35,547 bases of DNA from Candidatus Binatia bacterium (GTDB lineage Bacteria > Desulfobacterota > Binatia > UBA9968): positions 1-35,547 of the forward strand of contig DASXUF010000029.1 in assembly GCA_036504975.1 (NCBI GenBank). Direction: 5' to 3'. Each line of letters opens with the position of its first letter. The stretch's first letter is position 1. Both the position numbers and the translations under genes were made by a program. Of this stretch, positions 8,119 to 16,361 are shown one piece after another. Below the pieces are notes generated by a model. The model was not told where the DNA came from, searched no databases, and saw nothing but the letters and a program-made list of their open reading frames with translations.

Positions 8119-9126
8119 TCAATTGGGTTCGAACGCGTCCACGATCGCCGTAGTGCCCGGCGCGCGTCCGCCCTGGACGATGCTGCCGCCGGGCAAGTAG
8201 ATGCGGTTGCCGACGACGGCGGCGCCGATCGCGTGACGCGCGAGCGGCATCGGCGCGAGCTCGGTCCAGGCGTTGCGCGCGGGATCGTAAAACTCCACTT
8301 GATTGAAGGTTCCCAGCGCCGTGTTGTCGGGGTTGCCCTCGCCGCCGAATACATAGAGCCGGTTGTTGACGACTGCGGCGGTCCCACCCGAGCGTCCCGT
8401 CGGCATCGGCGCGCGCTCGGTCCACGCGCGCGTCGCCGGATTGAATTCCTCGATGTTTTGCAACGTGTAGTTGGGCCGGTCGCGCCCGCCGACGGCGTAG
8501 ACGCGCCCGCCGATCGCGCCGGCGACCAGATGATCGCGCCGGTAGCGTAGCGGCGGCAACACCTCCCATGCGTTGGTCTTTGGGTCGTAAACCGCGACGT
8601 CAGCTACAGGCTCATAAGCTATTGATTCGCCTGAAGACTTAAAGCGCTCCCCGCCCATCGCATAGATCCGGCCGTCAAGTGCGGCGACGGCGAGCGCGCC
8701 GCGCGGCGTCGGCAGCGGCGCGCGCTTTTCCCAGCGCTCGGCGGCGGGATCATATTGCCAAACCGACGTGATGGGGCTGCGTTTGGCGAAGGTGCCGGTA
8801 AAGCCGCCGACGACGTAGATCTTGCCGTCCGCCGCCGCAACGCCGTGGTGATGCATCGCCTCGGGAATTGGCGCCGTCTGCTTCCATTTGTTCGCCGCCG
8901 TGTCGTAAACCTGCACCAACGTGCTCGGCGCCTGATCCGCGCCGTAGCCGCCGATAACGTAGATCATATTGCCCAGCGCCGTGATGCCGGCTTCCTGGCG
9001 CGGCTCGGGCATCGCGCCGGCGAGACTCCAGGCGCCGCCCTTGGGAAGAGCGCCCGGAGCCGCTCCCAACTGGCAGAATCCCAGCGCCGCGACCATCATC
9101 AACGTGCTCTTTAGGCTGCGCTTCAT
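8119..9126 (-). CDS. Secreted kelch-repeat beta-propeller protein
   Basis: The start is ATG 9126, with AGGAGA 8 nt upstream and a signal peptide directly after it (MKRSLKSTLMMVAALGFCQLGAAPG). In the 335-residue product I count six kelch blades from their strand-end motifs: IYVIGGYG, IYVVGGFTG, IYAMGGE, VYAVGGRD, LYVFGGEG and IYLPGGS, each followed by a W/R-rich loop (NKWKQTAPIP, ERWEKRAPLP, NAWEVLPPL, RAWTERAPMP, NAWTELAPMP). Kelch propellers include galactose-oxidase-like and sialic-acid-mutarotase-like proteins; no active site is recognisable. It heads a four-gene operon of exported binding proteins. Confidence 0.88.
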   Translation of the reverse strand: MKRSLKSTLMMVAALGFCQLGAAPGALPKGGAWSLAGAMPEPRQEAGITALGNMIYVIGGYGADQAPSTLVQVYDTAANKWKQTAPIPEAMHHHGVAAADGKIYVVGGFTGTFAKRSPITSVWQYDPAAERWEKRAPLPTPRGALAVAALDGRIYAMGGERFKSSGESIAYEPVADVAVYDPKTNAWEVLPPLRYRRDHLVAGAIGGRVYAVGGRDRPNYTLQNIEEFNPATRAWTERAPMPTGRSGGTAAVVNNRLYVFGGEGNPDNTALGTFNQVEFYDPARNAWTELAPMPLARHAIGAAVVGNRIYLPGGSIVQGGRAPGTTAIVDAFEPN

Positions 9127-9221
9127 GGGCTGTCTCCTTTCGCCGGTCAAGAACGGAGCTGGATGAGAACGATTGTGACAAGGAGACTAGTCAATCGGTC
9201 AGGGAGATGTCAACTAGAAGC

Positions 9222-9265
9222 AAACGATGAAAGATAGAAGCGGAAATTTTCCGCTTTCATCGTTT
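9222..9265. terminator. Large palindrome between the nodT 3' end and the kelch promoter region
   Basis: AAACGATGAAAG (9222-9233) pairs perfectly with CTTTCATCGTTT (9254-9265), and inside it GCGGAAA pairs with TTTCCGC, giving a long hairpin on either strand with one small bulge. A third partial copy of the unit (TTCCGCTTTCAG) follows. It lies 20 bases downstream of the nodT stop codon and could end that transcript. No T-run is present, so termination is inferred; it may equally be a REP-like dispersed repeat. The 160-base gap around it contains the kelch upstream region and no gene. Confidence 0.5.
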
Positions 9266-9285
9266 CCGCTTTCAGTTTTCTACTA

Positions 9286-10635
9286 TTACGCGCCGAGCGC
9301 TTTGCGCAACTGGACGAAGGCCTGGAGCTGGCCCTGGTTCACGACGACCTGGTTGTCCTCGGCCTGATACAGGCTGCGCTGGGTTTCGAGCAAGGTCAGA
9401 TAATCGATCGCGCCGGCGTCGAAGCGCGCCTTGGCGATGTCGTAGGCGTTCTGGGACTCGGCGACCGATTGGCGCGAGAGCGCCGCTTGCTCGGTGTTGC
9501 TCTTGAGCGCGGCGAGCGCGTCCTCCACTTCCTGAAACGCAACCAGCACGATTTTCTGATACTGCGCGGCGAGCTCTTTCTGCCGCGCCGTCACGTTTTG
9601 CAGGTTGCCGGTGAGCTTGCCGCCGGTAAAGATCGGCGCGAGTATATTCGCCGCGAGCGAAGTCGCCGCGCCCGCCGGGCCACCGAATCCCGGCGCGATA
9701 CTCGAGCCCACGCCCAACGTCAGCGAGGGAAAGAAAGCGGCTCGCGCCGAGCCGATGTCGGCGTTGGCGGCTCTCAGGCCGGCCTCTGCGCTCTCGATGT
9801 CGGGCCGCGCGGTCAAAAGAGCGGCCGGCAGCGTGAGATTCACCGCCGGCATTTTAACCGTCGCCAGGTCAACTTGAGGCGCGGTGAAGTTTTGCGGCGC
9901 GAGTCCGAGCACAATCGCCAGCGCGTTAAGCGTCGTGGCGCGCTGCTCCGTGAGCGTCGTCAAGGTCGCGCGAAAGCCGTTGACCGCCACTCGCTGTTGC
10001 GACACTTCGAGTCCCGACACGGTGCCCGCGCGGTAGCGCGCTTCGATGATCCGGAGCACTTCCTCGGCGTTCTTGAGATTGTTTTCCGCAATGCGAATGC
10101 GGTCGTTGAAGCCGAGGATTTGCGTGTAGAAGGTGGTGACGTCGGAAGTGACCACGAGCCAGAGCGCGTCGCGATCGAACACGCTTGCGTCGGCGCGAAA
10201 GTTTACCGCCTTCGCTGCGTTGCGGTTCTTGCCCCATAGATCGATCTCCCAACTGAGGTCGCCCCCGCCTTGCACGGCCGAGGTGTTGAGCGGCTCCTTA
10301 TAAGTTCGCGTTGCGTTGCCGCTCGCGTTGACCGACGGATAGAGCGGCGCCGCCGCGACCTTCGCCAGCGCGCGCGCCTGCTCGATGCGATGCAAGGCGG
10401 CTTCGAGATCGAGATTTTGCGCCAGCGCGAGGTCGATCAAACGGTTGAGATCTTCACTGCCCAACGCCTTCCAGAACGGCAGAGCGTCCGGCTCGGACTC
10501 AGTCCCGACGCCGGCGACGTTGCTCCAGCCTGCGGGCACGGCCATTTGCGGACGCTGAAATTGAGGCGCGAAACTGCAAGCCGAGAACGCTAATAAGAGA
10601 GCGATTGACGTCGGATACAAATATTTACGCATCAT
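9286..10635 (-). CDS. RND/MacAB-type efflux outer-membrane lipoprotein, NodT/OprM family
   Basis: The 449-residue protein starts with MMRKYLYPTSIALLLAFSACSF, a lipoprotein signal with its Cys near residue 19, followed by the NodT/OprM order: PFWKALGSEDLNRLIDLALAQNLDLEAALHRIEQARAL, LSWEIDLWGKNRNA, IEARYRAGTVSGLEV and YLTLLETQRSLYQAEDNQ. This is the outer-membrane channel of a tripartite efflux pump, working with the adjacent MacA and MacB. ATG 10635 is only four bases after the macB stop, so translation is probably coupled; the ribosome site is weak. It is the last gene of the unit. Confidence 0.9.
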   Translation of the reverse strand: MMRKYLYPTSIALLLAFSACSFAPQFQRPQMAVPAGWSNVAGVGTESEPDALPFWKALGSEDLNRLIDLALAQNLDLEAALHRIEQARALAKVAAAPLYPSVNASGNATRTYKEPLNTSAVQGGGDLSWEIDLWGKNRNAAKAVNFRADASVFDRDALWLVVTSDVTTFYTQILGFNDRIRIAENNLKNAEEVLRIIEARYRAGTVSGLEVSQQRVAVNGFRATLTTLTEQRATTLNALAIVLGLAPQNFTAPQVDLATVKMPAVNLTLPAALLTARPDIESAEAGLRAANADIGSARAAFFPSLTLGVGSSIAPGFGGPAGAATSLAANILAPIFTGGKLTGNLQNVTARQKELAAQYQKIVLVAFQEVEDALAALKSNTEQAALSRQSVAESQNAYDIAKARFDAGAIDYLTLLETQRSLYQAEDNQVVVNQGQLQAFVQLRKALGA

Positions 10636-10639
10636 CACT

Positions 10640-12580
10640 TCACTCAGAAGCCAAAGCAACCACCGGGTCCAATCGCGCCGCTTGGCGCGCCGGCAGATAA
10701 CCGAAGATCAGCCCGGTGGCGGAGGCGCACGCGAACGCCAGCACGGCGGGCGCGACCGAGAAGATCACGGCCATCCCGCTATAGCGCAGCACGAGTCCGG
10801 CGATGACGCCGATGAGTATGCCGAGCACTCCGCCGGCGGCGCACACGACCGCCGCTTCGATGTTGAATTGCAAAAGAATGTCGCGCATGCGCGCGCCGGT
10901 GGCCATGCGGATGCCGATCTCGCGCGTGCGCTCGACGACGCTCACGAGCATGATGTTCATCACGCCGATGCCGCCGACCAGCAGAGAGATCGCCGCGACG
11001 GTGCCCAAGAGCAAGGTGAAAGTGTCCTGCGTCTCCATCGCCGCTTGCAGGATCGACGCCATGTTGCGCACGCTGAAGTCCTCCGTCCTGTGCCGCGCCT
11101 TGAGCAACGTCTCGACCCGTTCCTGCGTCGCGTCGATATCGGACGCGTCCGCAACCTTGATCGTGATGCTGCTCAGATAGTTCTTGCCGAAGAGCCGGAT
11201 CATGGCGGTGTTGATCGGCGCGAAGATCACGTCGTCCTGATCGCTGCCGTTGGGCGACGCGCCTTTTTCCGTCATCACGCCGATCACCAGAAACGGCACG
11301 TTCTTGAGCAGCACGTAATTGCCGACCGGGCTGCCGCCGCCGGGAAAAAGCGTCTTCGCCACCGTGCGCCCCAGCACGACCACGGGCGCGTACTGTTTCA
11401 TGTCGTCCGCGTTGAAGAATTGTCCTTCGGCGACTTTCCAGTCGCGCGCGGACGGGAAATCCTCGCCGGTGCCTTGCACCATGGTTTGATAGTCGATGTT
11501 GCCAAAACGCACGGTCATCCGGCCGCTGCGCTCGGGCAAGGCGGTTTCGACGTTGGGCAGTTCCTTGATCGCCGCCGCGTCGTCGGGCACCAGAGTGACG
11601 ATGTCGCCGGCGTTGCGGATGCCGGCCGCGCCGGGGCGTATCAGCATCAGGTTGGTGCCGAACGAGCTGATCCGGTCCAAAACTTTCTGCCGGCTGCCTT
11701 CGCCGACCGCCAGCATGGCGATGACCGCAGCGACGCCGATGATGATGCCGAGCAGGGTGAGCACCGTACGGAAAAGATTGACGCGCAGCGAGCGCCACGC
11801 GGTCACCAGGGCTTCCTGCAAGCTGGCGGTCAAGCGCGCGCCGTCGGCGTAATCTCTGGGGTCGGAGTCGCTCGATTGCGCGCCGGCCGGCGGTGCCAGG
11901 CCGCTGTCTTCGATGATGCGGCCGTCTTGAATCTGCACGATGCGGCTCGCATGTTTTGCGACGTTTTCCGCATGGGTGATAAGAATGATGGTCCGGCCTT
12001 CGGCGTGGAGTTTCGTGAGCAGCGCCAGAACTTCCTCGCCGCTCTTGCTGTCGAGCGCGCCGGTCGGCTCGTCGGCGAGGATCACCGACGGGTCGTTGAC
12101 CAGCGCCCGCGCGATCGCGACGCGCTGCTGCTGGCCGCCGGACAGCTCGGCGGGACGGTGGTCCGTGCGGTCGCCAAGCCCGAGACGTTGCAAAAGATTT
12201 CTGGCGTGCGCCGCGCGCTTGTGCTTCGATAGCCCGGCATAGACCGAAGGAATCTCCACGTTCTCGCCGGCGGTCGCAGTGGCGAGGAGGTTATAGCGTT
12301 GGAAGACAAAGCCGAAGGTTTCGCGCCTCAGCGCGGCCAGCTCGTCGGGCGAGAGATGCGCCGCCTCTTTGCCCAACACGCGGTAGCTGCCGGAAGTGGG
12401 ACGGTCGAGGCAGCCGATGATGTTCATCAAGGTCGATTTGCCCGAGCCGGACTGTCCCATGATCGCGACGAATTCTCCACGAGCCACGTTCAATGTCACG
12501 CCGTCGAGCGCGCGCACAGTCGCGTCGCCGTTGTGATAATGTTTTTGAACGTCGGCGAGCTCGAGAACGGTCGTGCTCAT
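10640..12580 (-). CDS. macB: MacB-type fused ABC ATPase/permease
   Basis: At 646 residues this matches full-length MacB. The N-terminal ATPase has Walker [10 protein letters not shown] (residues 42-50), the signature [15 protein letters not shown] and Walker [15 protein letters not shown] linker with DPRDYADGA follows, then the first membrane segment ([19 protein letters not shown]), a periplasmic MacB_PCD domain, and three C-terminal membrane helices of the FtsX fold. The protein is an inner-membrane mechanotransmission exporter for macrolides, peptides or protoporphyrin in known cases. ATG overlaps the macA stop (ATGA). The substrate here is not known; the preceding stress regulator suggests envelope-damaging compounds. 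Confidence 0.93.
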   Translation of the reverse strand: MSTTVLELADVQKHYHNGDATVRALDGVTLNVARGEFVAIMGQSGSGKSTLMNIIGCLDRPTSGSYRVLGKEAAHLSPDELAALRRETFGFVFQRYNLLATATAGENVEIPSVYAGLSKHKRAAHARNLLQRLGLGDRTDHRPAELSGGQQQRVAIARALVNDPSVILADEPTGALDSKSGEEVLALLTKLHAEGRTIILITHAENVAKHASRIVQIQDGRIIEDSGLAPPAGAQSSDSDPRDYADGARLTASLQEALVTAWRSLRVNLFRTVLTLLGIIIGVAAVIAMLAVGEGSRQKVLDRISSFGTNLMLIRPGAAGIRNAGDIVTLVPDDAAAIKELPNVETALPERSGRMTVRFGNIDYQTMVQGTGEDFPSARDWKVAEGQFFNADDMKQYAPVVVLGRTVAKTLFPGGGSPVGNYVLLKNVPFLVIGVMTEKGASPNGSDQDDVIFAPINTAMIRLFGKNYLSSITIKVADASDIDATQERVETLLKARHRTEDFSVRNMASILQAAMETQDTFTLLLGTVAAISLLVGGIGVMNIMLVSVVERTREIGIRMATGARMRDILLQFNIEAAVVCAAGGVLGILIGVIAGLVLRYSGMAVIFSVAPAVLAFACASATGLIFGYLPARQAARLDPVVALASE

Positions 12581-13785
12581 AGCTGCGGCCCCCGATTGTA
12601 GCGCGGCGCGTTGGGCCGTCCGGCGTTATTTTGCGCCGTCGCGGAGCTTTCCGGCCGGCTGACGAGGATGCGCTCTCCCGGATTTAGACCGTCCGTAACC
12701 TGCGCCTGCGCCCGCGTCTGCAGGCCGACGTGAATGACGCGATCTTCCGGGTCGGAGCCGGCCGCGACCGACACGCGATACGCTTTGCCCTTCTCGTTGT
12801 CTTGATCAGGCGCGCGCCGCGTCAGCGCCTCGACCGGAATGATCGTCGCGTTTTCGGCTCGGCCGAAGATGAAAAATACCTGCGTCGTCATGCCGGTCAT
12901 GAGCTGGCGGCGCTCGTTTTTCACGTCGATCAAAACGTCGTAGAGCACCACGTCGTTGACGATTTCGGGCGCGGGTTGAATTTGCCGCACCTTGCCTTGC
13001 CAGCGGCGCTCGCTGCCGAGCGTCGTGAAGTAGGCCGGCATGCCTTCTTTCAGCCGTGTCACGTCCGCTTCCGCCACTTGAGCGCGCACGGTCATCACGT
13101 CCAGATTGGCGACCTGCATGACGACGGGCGCGGTCTGGTTGGCGTTGAGCGTCTGCCCCTCCCGCGCGGGCATCGTCGTCACGGTCCCGGTCATCGGCGC
13201 GTAAATCTTGGTGAAGCCTAGATTCGTCCGGATGCCTTTCAAGTTCGATTCCGTCTCCTGGATCTGGGCCACGATCGAATCCACCTGGGCTTTTTCCACC
13301 GCTGCCTGCGATTCGCTTTCTTGCAATGCCTGTTGGCTGATGGCGTTGGCGGCGATCAAGGTCTGGTTGCGCTTGAGATTCTCCTCCGCCAATTTCAGCT
13401 CCGCTTTCTGCTGGTCGAGCTGCGCCTTCAAACTGCCGATGTGCGCTTCGTTGGCCTCCACCTGGGCCTGGTAGACGCGCGGATCGATCTCGGCCAGCAA
13501 TTGGCCTTTAGTGACTGCGTCGCCGATCTCGACATGGATTTTCTTGAGCTGGCCGGATACCTGCGTGCCAACGTCGACATATTGTTTGGCTTCAAGCTTG
13601 CCCTGCGCGGTGACGACTTCCTCGATGGTCCCGCGTGTGACGGCGATCGGGCGCAATCTCTCGTTCTTCGGATCTTGCGCCGAGCGGGCATACCAGTACC
13701 ATCCGCCGGCGAGCATGACGGCGATCGTTAGGAAGCCGATCATCGCCTTTTTTCGGTTTAGTTCGAGTGGGGGTTTCCATCTCAT
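12577..13785 (-). CDS. macA: MacA-type periplasmic adaptor (HlyD/membrane fusion protein)
   Basis: I start at ATG 13785 (AGGAG about 10 nt upstream), giving 402 residues: a short basic N-terminus, one membrane anchor (KKAMIGFLTIAVMLAGGWYWYA), then the lipoyl half (GKLEAKQYVDVGTQVSGQLKKIHVEIGDAVTKGQLLAEIDP), a long alpha-hairpin coiled coil (AQVEANEAHIGSLKAQLDQQKAEL to QIQETESNLKG), the second lipoyl half (KIYAPMTGTVTTMPAREGQTL), and a beta-barrel and membrane-proximal domain. It bridges MacB and the NodT channel. The frame extends upstream to 13881, but that would run through a terminator hairpin and has no family similarity. Confidence 0.92.
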   Translation of the reverse strand: MRWKPPLELNRKKAMIGFLTIAVMLAGGWYWYARSAQDPKNERLRPIAVTRGTIEEVVTAQGKLEAKQYVDVGTQVSGQLKKIHVEIGDAVTKGQLLAEIDPRVYQAQVEANEAHIGSLKAQLDQQKAELKLAEENLKRNQTLIAANAISQQALQESESQAAVEKAQVDSIVAQIQETESNLKGIRTNLGFTKIYAPMTGTVTTMPAREGQTLNANQTAPVVMQVANLDVMTVRAQVAEADVTRLKEGMPAYFTTLGSERRWQGKVRQIQPAPEIVNDVVLYDVLIDVKNERRQLMTGMTTQVFFIFGRAENATIIPVEALTRRAPDQDNEKGKAYRVSVAAGSDPEDRVIHVGLQTRAQAQVTDGLNPGERILVSRPESSATAQNNAGRPNAPRYNRGPQL

Positions 13786-13850
13786 AGTTGTGCGCTCCTG
13801 TTGTTGTCTGTTGATACGAGCCAAGCGACGATAGTCTTCGCCGGGAAAAG

Positions 13851-13877
13851 GAAAAAAAGCGCCGCTTCCGCGGCGCT
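13851..13877 (-). terminator. Intrinsic (rho-independent) terminator between the spy-like gene and macA
   Basis: Read on the minus strand, an 8-bp perfect GC-rich stem AGCGCCGC / GCGGCGCT closes a GGAA tetraloop and is followed at once by a run of T residues (positions 13858 down to 13852). This is a textbook intrinsic terminator. It lies 41 bases after the stop of the Spy-like gene and 66 bases before the macA start, so the sigma-anti-sigma-spy transcript should end here unless it is read through or attenuated. Confidence 0.88.
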
Positions 13878-13918
13878 GCAACTTACGAAAATTCCGGAGG
13901 ATCCGGAAGGAAGCTGGC

Positions 13919-14350
13919 TTATTGGCGGGATGGCGGACGTTCGAAGGCCCGGGCGAGCGCTTGCCGCTGCTCCGCGGGGAGTTCTTTGGCGATTGCTTTC
14001 ATGCTCTCCGCCATACGCATGAACAGTTGGACGCGAAGCTGAGCGACTTTGCTCACCTGGCGGTCAAAGGCGGATTCATCGAACGGCTCAGCGGCAAAAA
14101 CGCGCAGGGTTTCCTGGCGCGCCTCCTGGAGTTGATCGCGCAGCGGTTGAACCTCCTTGCGCATCTGCTCCATCTTGCTCTCGAAGCGCGGCCGCTCGGA
14201 CTCCGGCAACTGCTTGGCCGCCGCGGCAATTCTTTCTTGGGGTAGAGGACGCCGGTCGAAGCGGTTCGGCAGCTCGCCCAGGAGCACGCCGACCAACAGC
14301 ACGTTCAATACAATTGAAATAAGAAAAACCAGTTTAAGAGTTTTGTTCAT
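13919..14350 (-). CDS. Spy/CpxP-like periplasmic heavy-metal-resistor family protein
   Basis: This 143-residue protein has an N-terminal anchor or signal (MNKTLKLVFLISIVLNVLLVGVLLG) and then a nearly continuous charged helical region with repeated E/R/Q patterns (QERIAAAAKQLPESERPRFESKMEQMRKE, DRQVSKVAQLRVQLFMRMAESMKAIAKELPAEQRQALARAF). This is the metal-resistor/Spy layout: antiparallel helices acting as periplasmic chaperones or metal sensors such as CnrX and ZraP. The LPAEQRQ segment resembles the family's LTxxQ motif. The ATG overlaps the anti-sigma stop (ATGA), with GAGGATG upstream. With the ECF sigma factor it may act as sensor or regulon output, as in the cnrYXH arrangement. Confidence 0.8.
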   Translation of the reverse strand: MNKTLKLVFLISIVLNVLLVGVLLGELPNRFDRRPLPQERIAAAAKQLPESERPRFESKMEQMRKEVQPLRDQLQEARQETLRVFAAEPFDESAFDRQVSKVAQLRVQLFMRMAESMKAIAKELPAEQRQALARAFERPPSRQ

Positions 14351-14658
14351 AACACATCCTCGTCAGCGTATAAGAAATTTTGCGCGCTGTCCGCATCGTC
14401 CGGCGTCGTATCCACCGGCGCATTGAAGCCGAGAACGAGGCCTAAGATCAGCGTTCCGGCCAACACGTACGCGGGCTTCGGCAGGTGAAACTCCGCGAAT
14501 AGCCGCTTCACCCACTGCGCCGGCGGGAGCGTCTGATTTTGGGGAATATCCTGCGCCTTCAAAATAATCCGCTGCGCCAGGTCCGGACCGGCCGGCTCCA
14601 TTCTGCGCGAGCGCAGCATGGCATCCAGCTTTTGCAGTTTTTCGTCGCGATCGCTCAT
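14347..14658 (-). CDS. Small single-pass membrane protein, candidate anti-sigma factor
   Basis: The 103-residue protein has a cytoplasmic charged N-terminal half (MSDRDEKLQKLDAMLRSRRMEPAGPDLAQRIILKAQ), one membrane helix around residues 64-80 (YVLAGTLILGLVLGF), and a short acidic outer tail (DTTPDDADSAQNFLYADEDVL). It has no HxxxCxxC zinc anti-sigma motif. Position supports an anti-sigma role: it begins 7 bases after the ECF sigma stop with a GAGG ribosome site, and overlaps the Spy-like gene by 4 bases, an order matching sigma/CnrY-like/CnrX-like systems. Function is inferred from context. Confidence 0.72.
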   Translation of the reverse strand: MSDRDEKLQKLDAMLRSRRMEPAGPDLAQRIILKAQDIPQNQTLPPAQWVKRLFAEFHLPKPAYVLAGTLILGLVLGFNAPVDTTPDDADSAQNFLYADEDVL

Positions 14659-14665
14659 AACGTCC

Positions 14666-15220
14666 TCACAGGTATGGCTTCATGCGGTCTTTCAAGGTCG
14701 CCTTGGCGCGCATGATCAACGACTGCAGCGCCTTCAGATTCACTTCCATAACCTCCGCCGCTTCCTGATTGCTCAAACCCTCGCCGAAGCATAAGTTCAG
14801 CGCTGTGCGCTGCCGCTCGGGCAGCGCGGCGATTTCCCGCTCCAGCAGGCGCTGCGCCTCGGCGCGCATCACCGCTTCGTCCGGCGTTGCGCGCTCGTCG
14901 ATCAAAGGCAGCTCCTCCGGCAGCGGCAGCGGCCGTTTTTTCTTCCGCCAATCGAGGGACAGATTCGCCACGACGCGGTAAAACCAGGTGGTGAACTTGC
15001 TGTTGCGCTCCGGCCGCCACGCCCCCGGATCTTCCCACAATTTCAAAAAGGCATCCTGCACGATATCCTCCGCCGCTTCCCTGCTTTGAACGTAGCGGTA
15101 GGCCAGCCGGTAGAAACGCTCGGTGTGGCGCCCGACGAGCGTCGCGAACGCGTGTCGACTGCCGGCCTGAATGAGCGCGAGCAGTTCACGATCGTCCTTT
15201 TCAGGCCAGTCCGTAGCCAT
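14666..15220 (-). CDS. ECF-type RNA polymerase sigma factor
   Basis: The 184-residue protein carries region 2 (HAFATLVGRHTERFYRLAYRYVQSREAAEDIVQDAFLKLWE, then NSKFTTWFYRVVANLSLDWRKKKR) and region 4 (ALPERQRTALNLCFGEGLSNQEAAEVMEVNLKALQSLIMRAKATLKDRM) of group 4 sigma factors, with no region 1 or 3. These direct RNA polymerase to a small stress regulon and are held by a membrane anti-sigma factor, here probably the next gene. The ribosome site is weak. It is first in a three-gene unit ending at a strong terminator, and is likely autoregulated from the 350-base gap upstream, though I cannot name the promoter motif. Confidence 0.93.
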   Translation of the reverse strand: MATDWPEKDDRELLALIQAGSRHAFATLVGRHTERFYRLAYRYVQSREAAEDIVQDAFLKLWEDPGAWRPERNSKFTTWFYRVVANLSLDWRKKKRPLPLPEELPLIDERATPDEAVMRAEAQRLLEREIAALPERQRTALNLCFGEGLSNQEAAEVMEVNLKALQSLIMRAKATLKDRMKPYL

Positions 15221-15576
15221 GCCGCTGTTCGTTCATAGCGTTGCTGTCGGTTCAATACGGTGATCAATACAACGAACTGCGCGGCCCCGACAGACCGCCG
15301 CGGGCGGTCGAATCTTGTCCTTCCCGGCGGTCTTGTGCACGACTCCTGATCGTTGATACGAGTGAAAACGAAAAAGTATCCGCCCAAGCTTGACAGAATT
15401 CTCCCCCCGGCAGTAATTCTCGGCGAACAGGCGGCAAAGCGCACGGCGAGAGCGAAACATCATGACGGCGTAAAAACGTTTGCCCACGGGACGCACAATC
15501 TCGTGCGGTTCATCGAAATATTGCTGCCGGTCATTGTCGGAGGCCTGGAGCTGCGCGAGCTGTCCTTGCGGTCGCG
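15221..15576. other. Intergenic region upstream of the ECF sigma gene
   Basis: No convincing gene lies in this gap. It should hold the sigma-operon promoter on the minus strand. On the plus strand there is a TTGACA at 15390-15395 with TAATTC 18 bases later, a weak sigma-70-like candidate that could serve the small membrane ORF at 15577. A GC-rich symmetrical stretch (CCGCCGCGGGCGG) sits near 15296-15308. The several overlapping frames here are low-complexity and have no ribosome sites. Confidence 0.4.
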
Positions 15577-15756
15577 ATGGACGTCTTTGCCTTTTTCCAT
15601 CCCGTCTATGGTTACGCCGAAGCGAGCATTTTTTTCTTTGTGATATTCGTCGAGTCGTGGATCTGGATCATGCGCGCCAGGACCAGGCTGGCGCTCAGGG
15701 TGCTCGACGAGCTTACCGACCGCTACGGAGAAAAGATCGCTCAAAGCGGCGTGTGA
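15577..15756 (+). CDS. Possible 59-residue membrane protein, unrecognised
   Basis: ATG 15577 opens a frame with a strongly hydrophobic, aromatic-rich N-terminal half (MDVFAFFHPVYGYAEASIFF, then FVIFVESWIWIMR) and an amphipathic charged C-terminal helix (ALRVLDELTDRYGEKIAQ). The composition, one membrane helix followed by a regular charged helix, looks protein-like, unlike the overlapping frames. No good ribosome site precedes it, so a longer or leaderless form or a decayed gene is possible. I do not recognise a family. Confidence 0.35.
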   Translation: MDVFAFFHPVYGYAEASIFFFVIFVESWIWIMRARTRLALRVLDELTDRYGEKIAQSGV

Positions 15757-15929
15757 CGGCAATTTGAAGTATCCAGAGCCCGACGCTCGCTATGTTGTCC
15801 CCCGCGGAAATTCCGCTGTCGGCTCTCAACCCGCGCATGTTCGCCTCCGTTATATATTAAGGTAACATAACCGGAATCCGCCGCCTGGGCGGCGCTCTCG
15901 TCACTCGTGCGCGCGAAAAGGAGTTCGGT

Positions 15930-16351
15930 GATGATGGTCCTTCGCCGGCTTTATCTTGCTTGTTCACAAAGCGAAAATGCGCCGGCCTACTGGAAACCAT
16001 GGGCTCCCCGATGGGCGATCCGCGTCGGCGACCCAAAGACGGAACGGGAACTTTTAAAGTCCCGCTCTCCGCTTTTCTTCGTCGATCGGCATCAAGGCGC
16101 CGCTTCTGATCGCGCACGGCCAAAACGACGTGCGCGTCGTCGCCGGCGAAAGCGAGCAGATGGTCGAGGCGATGAGGAAAGCGAACAAGGCGGTGGAGTA
16201 CGTGGTGTACGGCGACGAGGGCCACAGAATGGTGCGCGCGGAAAACAAGCTCCACTTCTATGCCAAGGCGGAGGAATTTCTCGCGGGACACCTCGGCGGC
16301 AGATACGAGCCCGAAGGAGCGCTCAGCGGCCACGCGGGAGCGAGAAAATAG
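15930..16351 (+). pseudogene. C-terminal remnant of an S9 prolyl-oligopeptidase-family peptidase
   Basis: Two frames together give the end of an S9 peptidase. The first reads PAYWKPWAPRWAIRVGDPKT, then ERELLKSRSPLFFVDR; after one extra base at about 16090 it continues in the next frame as IKAPLLIAHGQNDVRVVAGE, then MVEAMRKANKAVEYVVYGDEGH and a typical EEFLAGHLGGRYEP tail to TAG 16351. The Asp (QND) and His (DEGH) of the catalytic triad are present, but the nucleophile Ser domain and the whole propeller are absent upstream. The left boundary is uncertain; near 15935 another shifted frame shows GPS. The gene is therefore truncated and frameshifted, with no plausible activity. It ends 10 bases from the convergent methyltransferase gene. 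Confidence 0.75.
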
Positions 16352-16361
16352 CGGGCCGGTG

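Noticed and set aside
7508-8569. Extended 353-codon form of the GlcG-like protein
   Set aside because: The upstream part overlaps the kelch gene in another frame, and a signal peptide with ribosome site supports the start at 8080.
10682-12232. Long plus-strand frame (516 codons) opposite macB
   Set aside because: It is antisense of the ATPase/permease frame, rich in R, H and D, with no ribosome site or recognisable domain; GC-rich codon bias explains the open frame.
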